From: Magnetospirillum sp.
GTDB lineage: Bacteria; Pseudomonadota; Alphaproteobacteria; Rhodospirillales; Magnetospirillaceae
Direction: 5' to 3'
Assembly (NCBI GenBank): GCA_024707145.1
Contig: JANQAI010000008.1
Span: 496,001-560,000 of the forward strand
Length of the DNA stretch: 64,000 nt
A model generated the notes under the pieces. It was not told the origin of the DNA. It saw nothing but the letters and a program-made list of their open reading frames with translations, and made no database searches. How positions within the stretch are numbered: the stretch's first letter is position 1; every line of letters starts with the position of its first letter. Both the position numbers and the translations under genes were made by a program. Below, piece by piece: positions 63,948 to 64,000 of the stretch.

Positions 63948-64000
63948 GTCGCGTCTCCTGGCGGTTTCCCAAGGCGTGACCGGGCGGAACTTGAGCGCCG

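Overview
The window is GC-rich, densely packed DNA from an alphaproteobacterium. DivK-type and GlnB-glnA genes, the pyrB/pyrC-plsY and dprA-topA neighbourhoods, a CcmIHGF cytochrome c maturation set, many c-type cytochromes and many two-component regulators all point to a Rhodospirillales member. A Magnetospirillum/Phaeospirillum-type organism is my inference from gene content, not a proven identity.

Layout. 0-11 kb: end of an MFS transporter, plsY, a pyrB-pyrC pair in which PyrC has lost its metal-binding HxH motif, a pseudo-receiver regulator, topA, dprA, a membrane protein and a patatin. 11-20 kb: small genes, an AEC transporter and a DUF4142 protein, then a kdgT-dtnK-pdxA-deoR operon for a four-carbon sugar acid with TTGCGCAA operator repeats upstream, then rnr. 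20-31 kb: S41 protease, diguanylate cyclase, rpmG, divK, purU, and a translationally coupled DUF2249 / 12-helix membrane protein / hemerythrin set headed by two Crp/Fnr regulators and an FNR/DNR-like box. 31-40 kb: BrkB, a three-gene DUF3618/holin-like stress operon, cytochrome c, a glutamate racemase homologue with Asp in place of the first catalytic Cys, a DUF683 protein, and secreted or glycine-rich proteins.

40-56.6 kb is the most interesting part. It is bounded by a complete tRNA-Pro(CGG) gene (56566-56642, minus) and a 40-base fragment of the same tRNA in the same orientation (39993-40032), the signature of an island inserted at a tRNA. Inside are ccmIHGF, two related histidine kinases, an NtrC-type sigma-54 activator, and an electron-transfer operon: decaheme MtrA-like cytochrome, MtrB/PioB-like outer-membrane barrel, monoheme cytochrome c and CymA/NapC-like tetraheme quinol dehydrogenase. 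Two loci inside carry paired TCCC-N6-GGGA dyads exactly 30 bp apart, each upstream of a sigma-54-like promoter, one of them in front of the kinase gene. I read the region as a self-contained extracellular electron-transfer module with its own heme-attachment machinery and regulation. No integrase is visible.

56.6-64 kb: GDSL hydrolase, glnA, glnB with a sigma-54 promoter, an aminotransferase, tRNA-His and two LuxR-type regulators with degenerate receivers.

Quality warning: about fifteen genes, including essential ones such as topA and divK, are broken by single-base frameshifts. Five of the breaks are the same change, GAGCTG read as GAGCCTG. This looks like residual sequencing error rather than gene decay. 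I annotate those genes across the break and mark each one.
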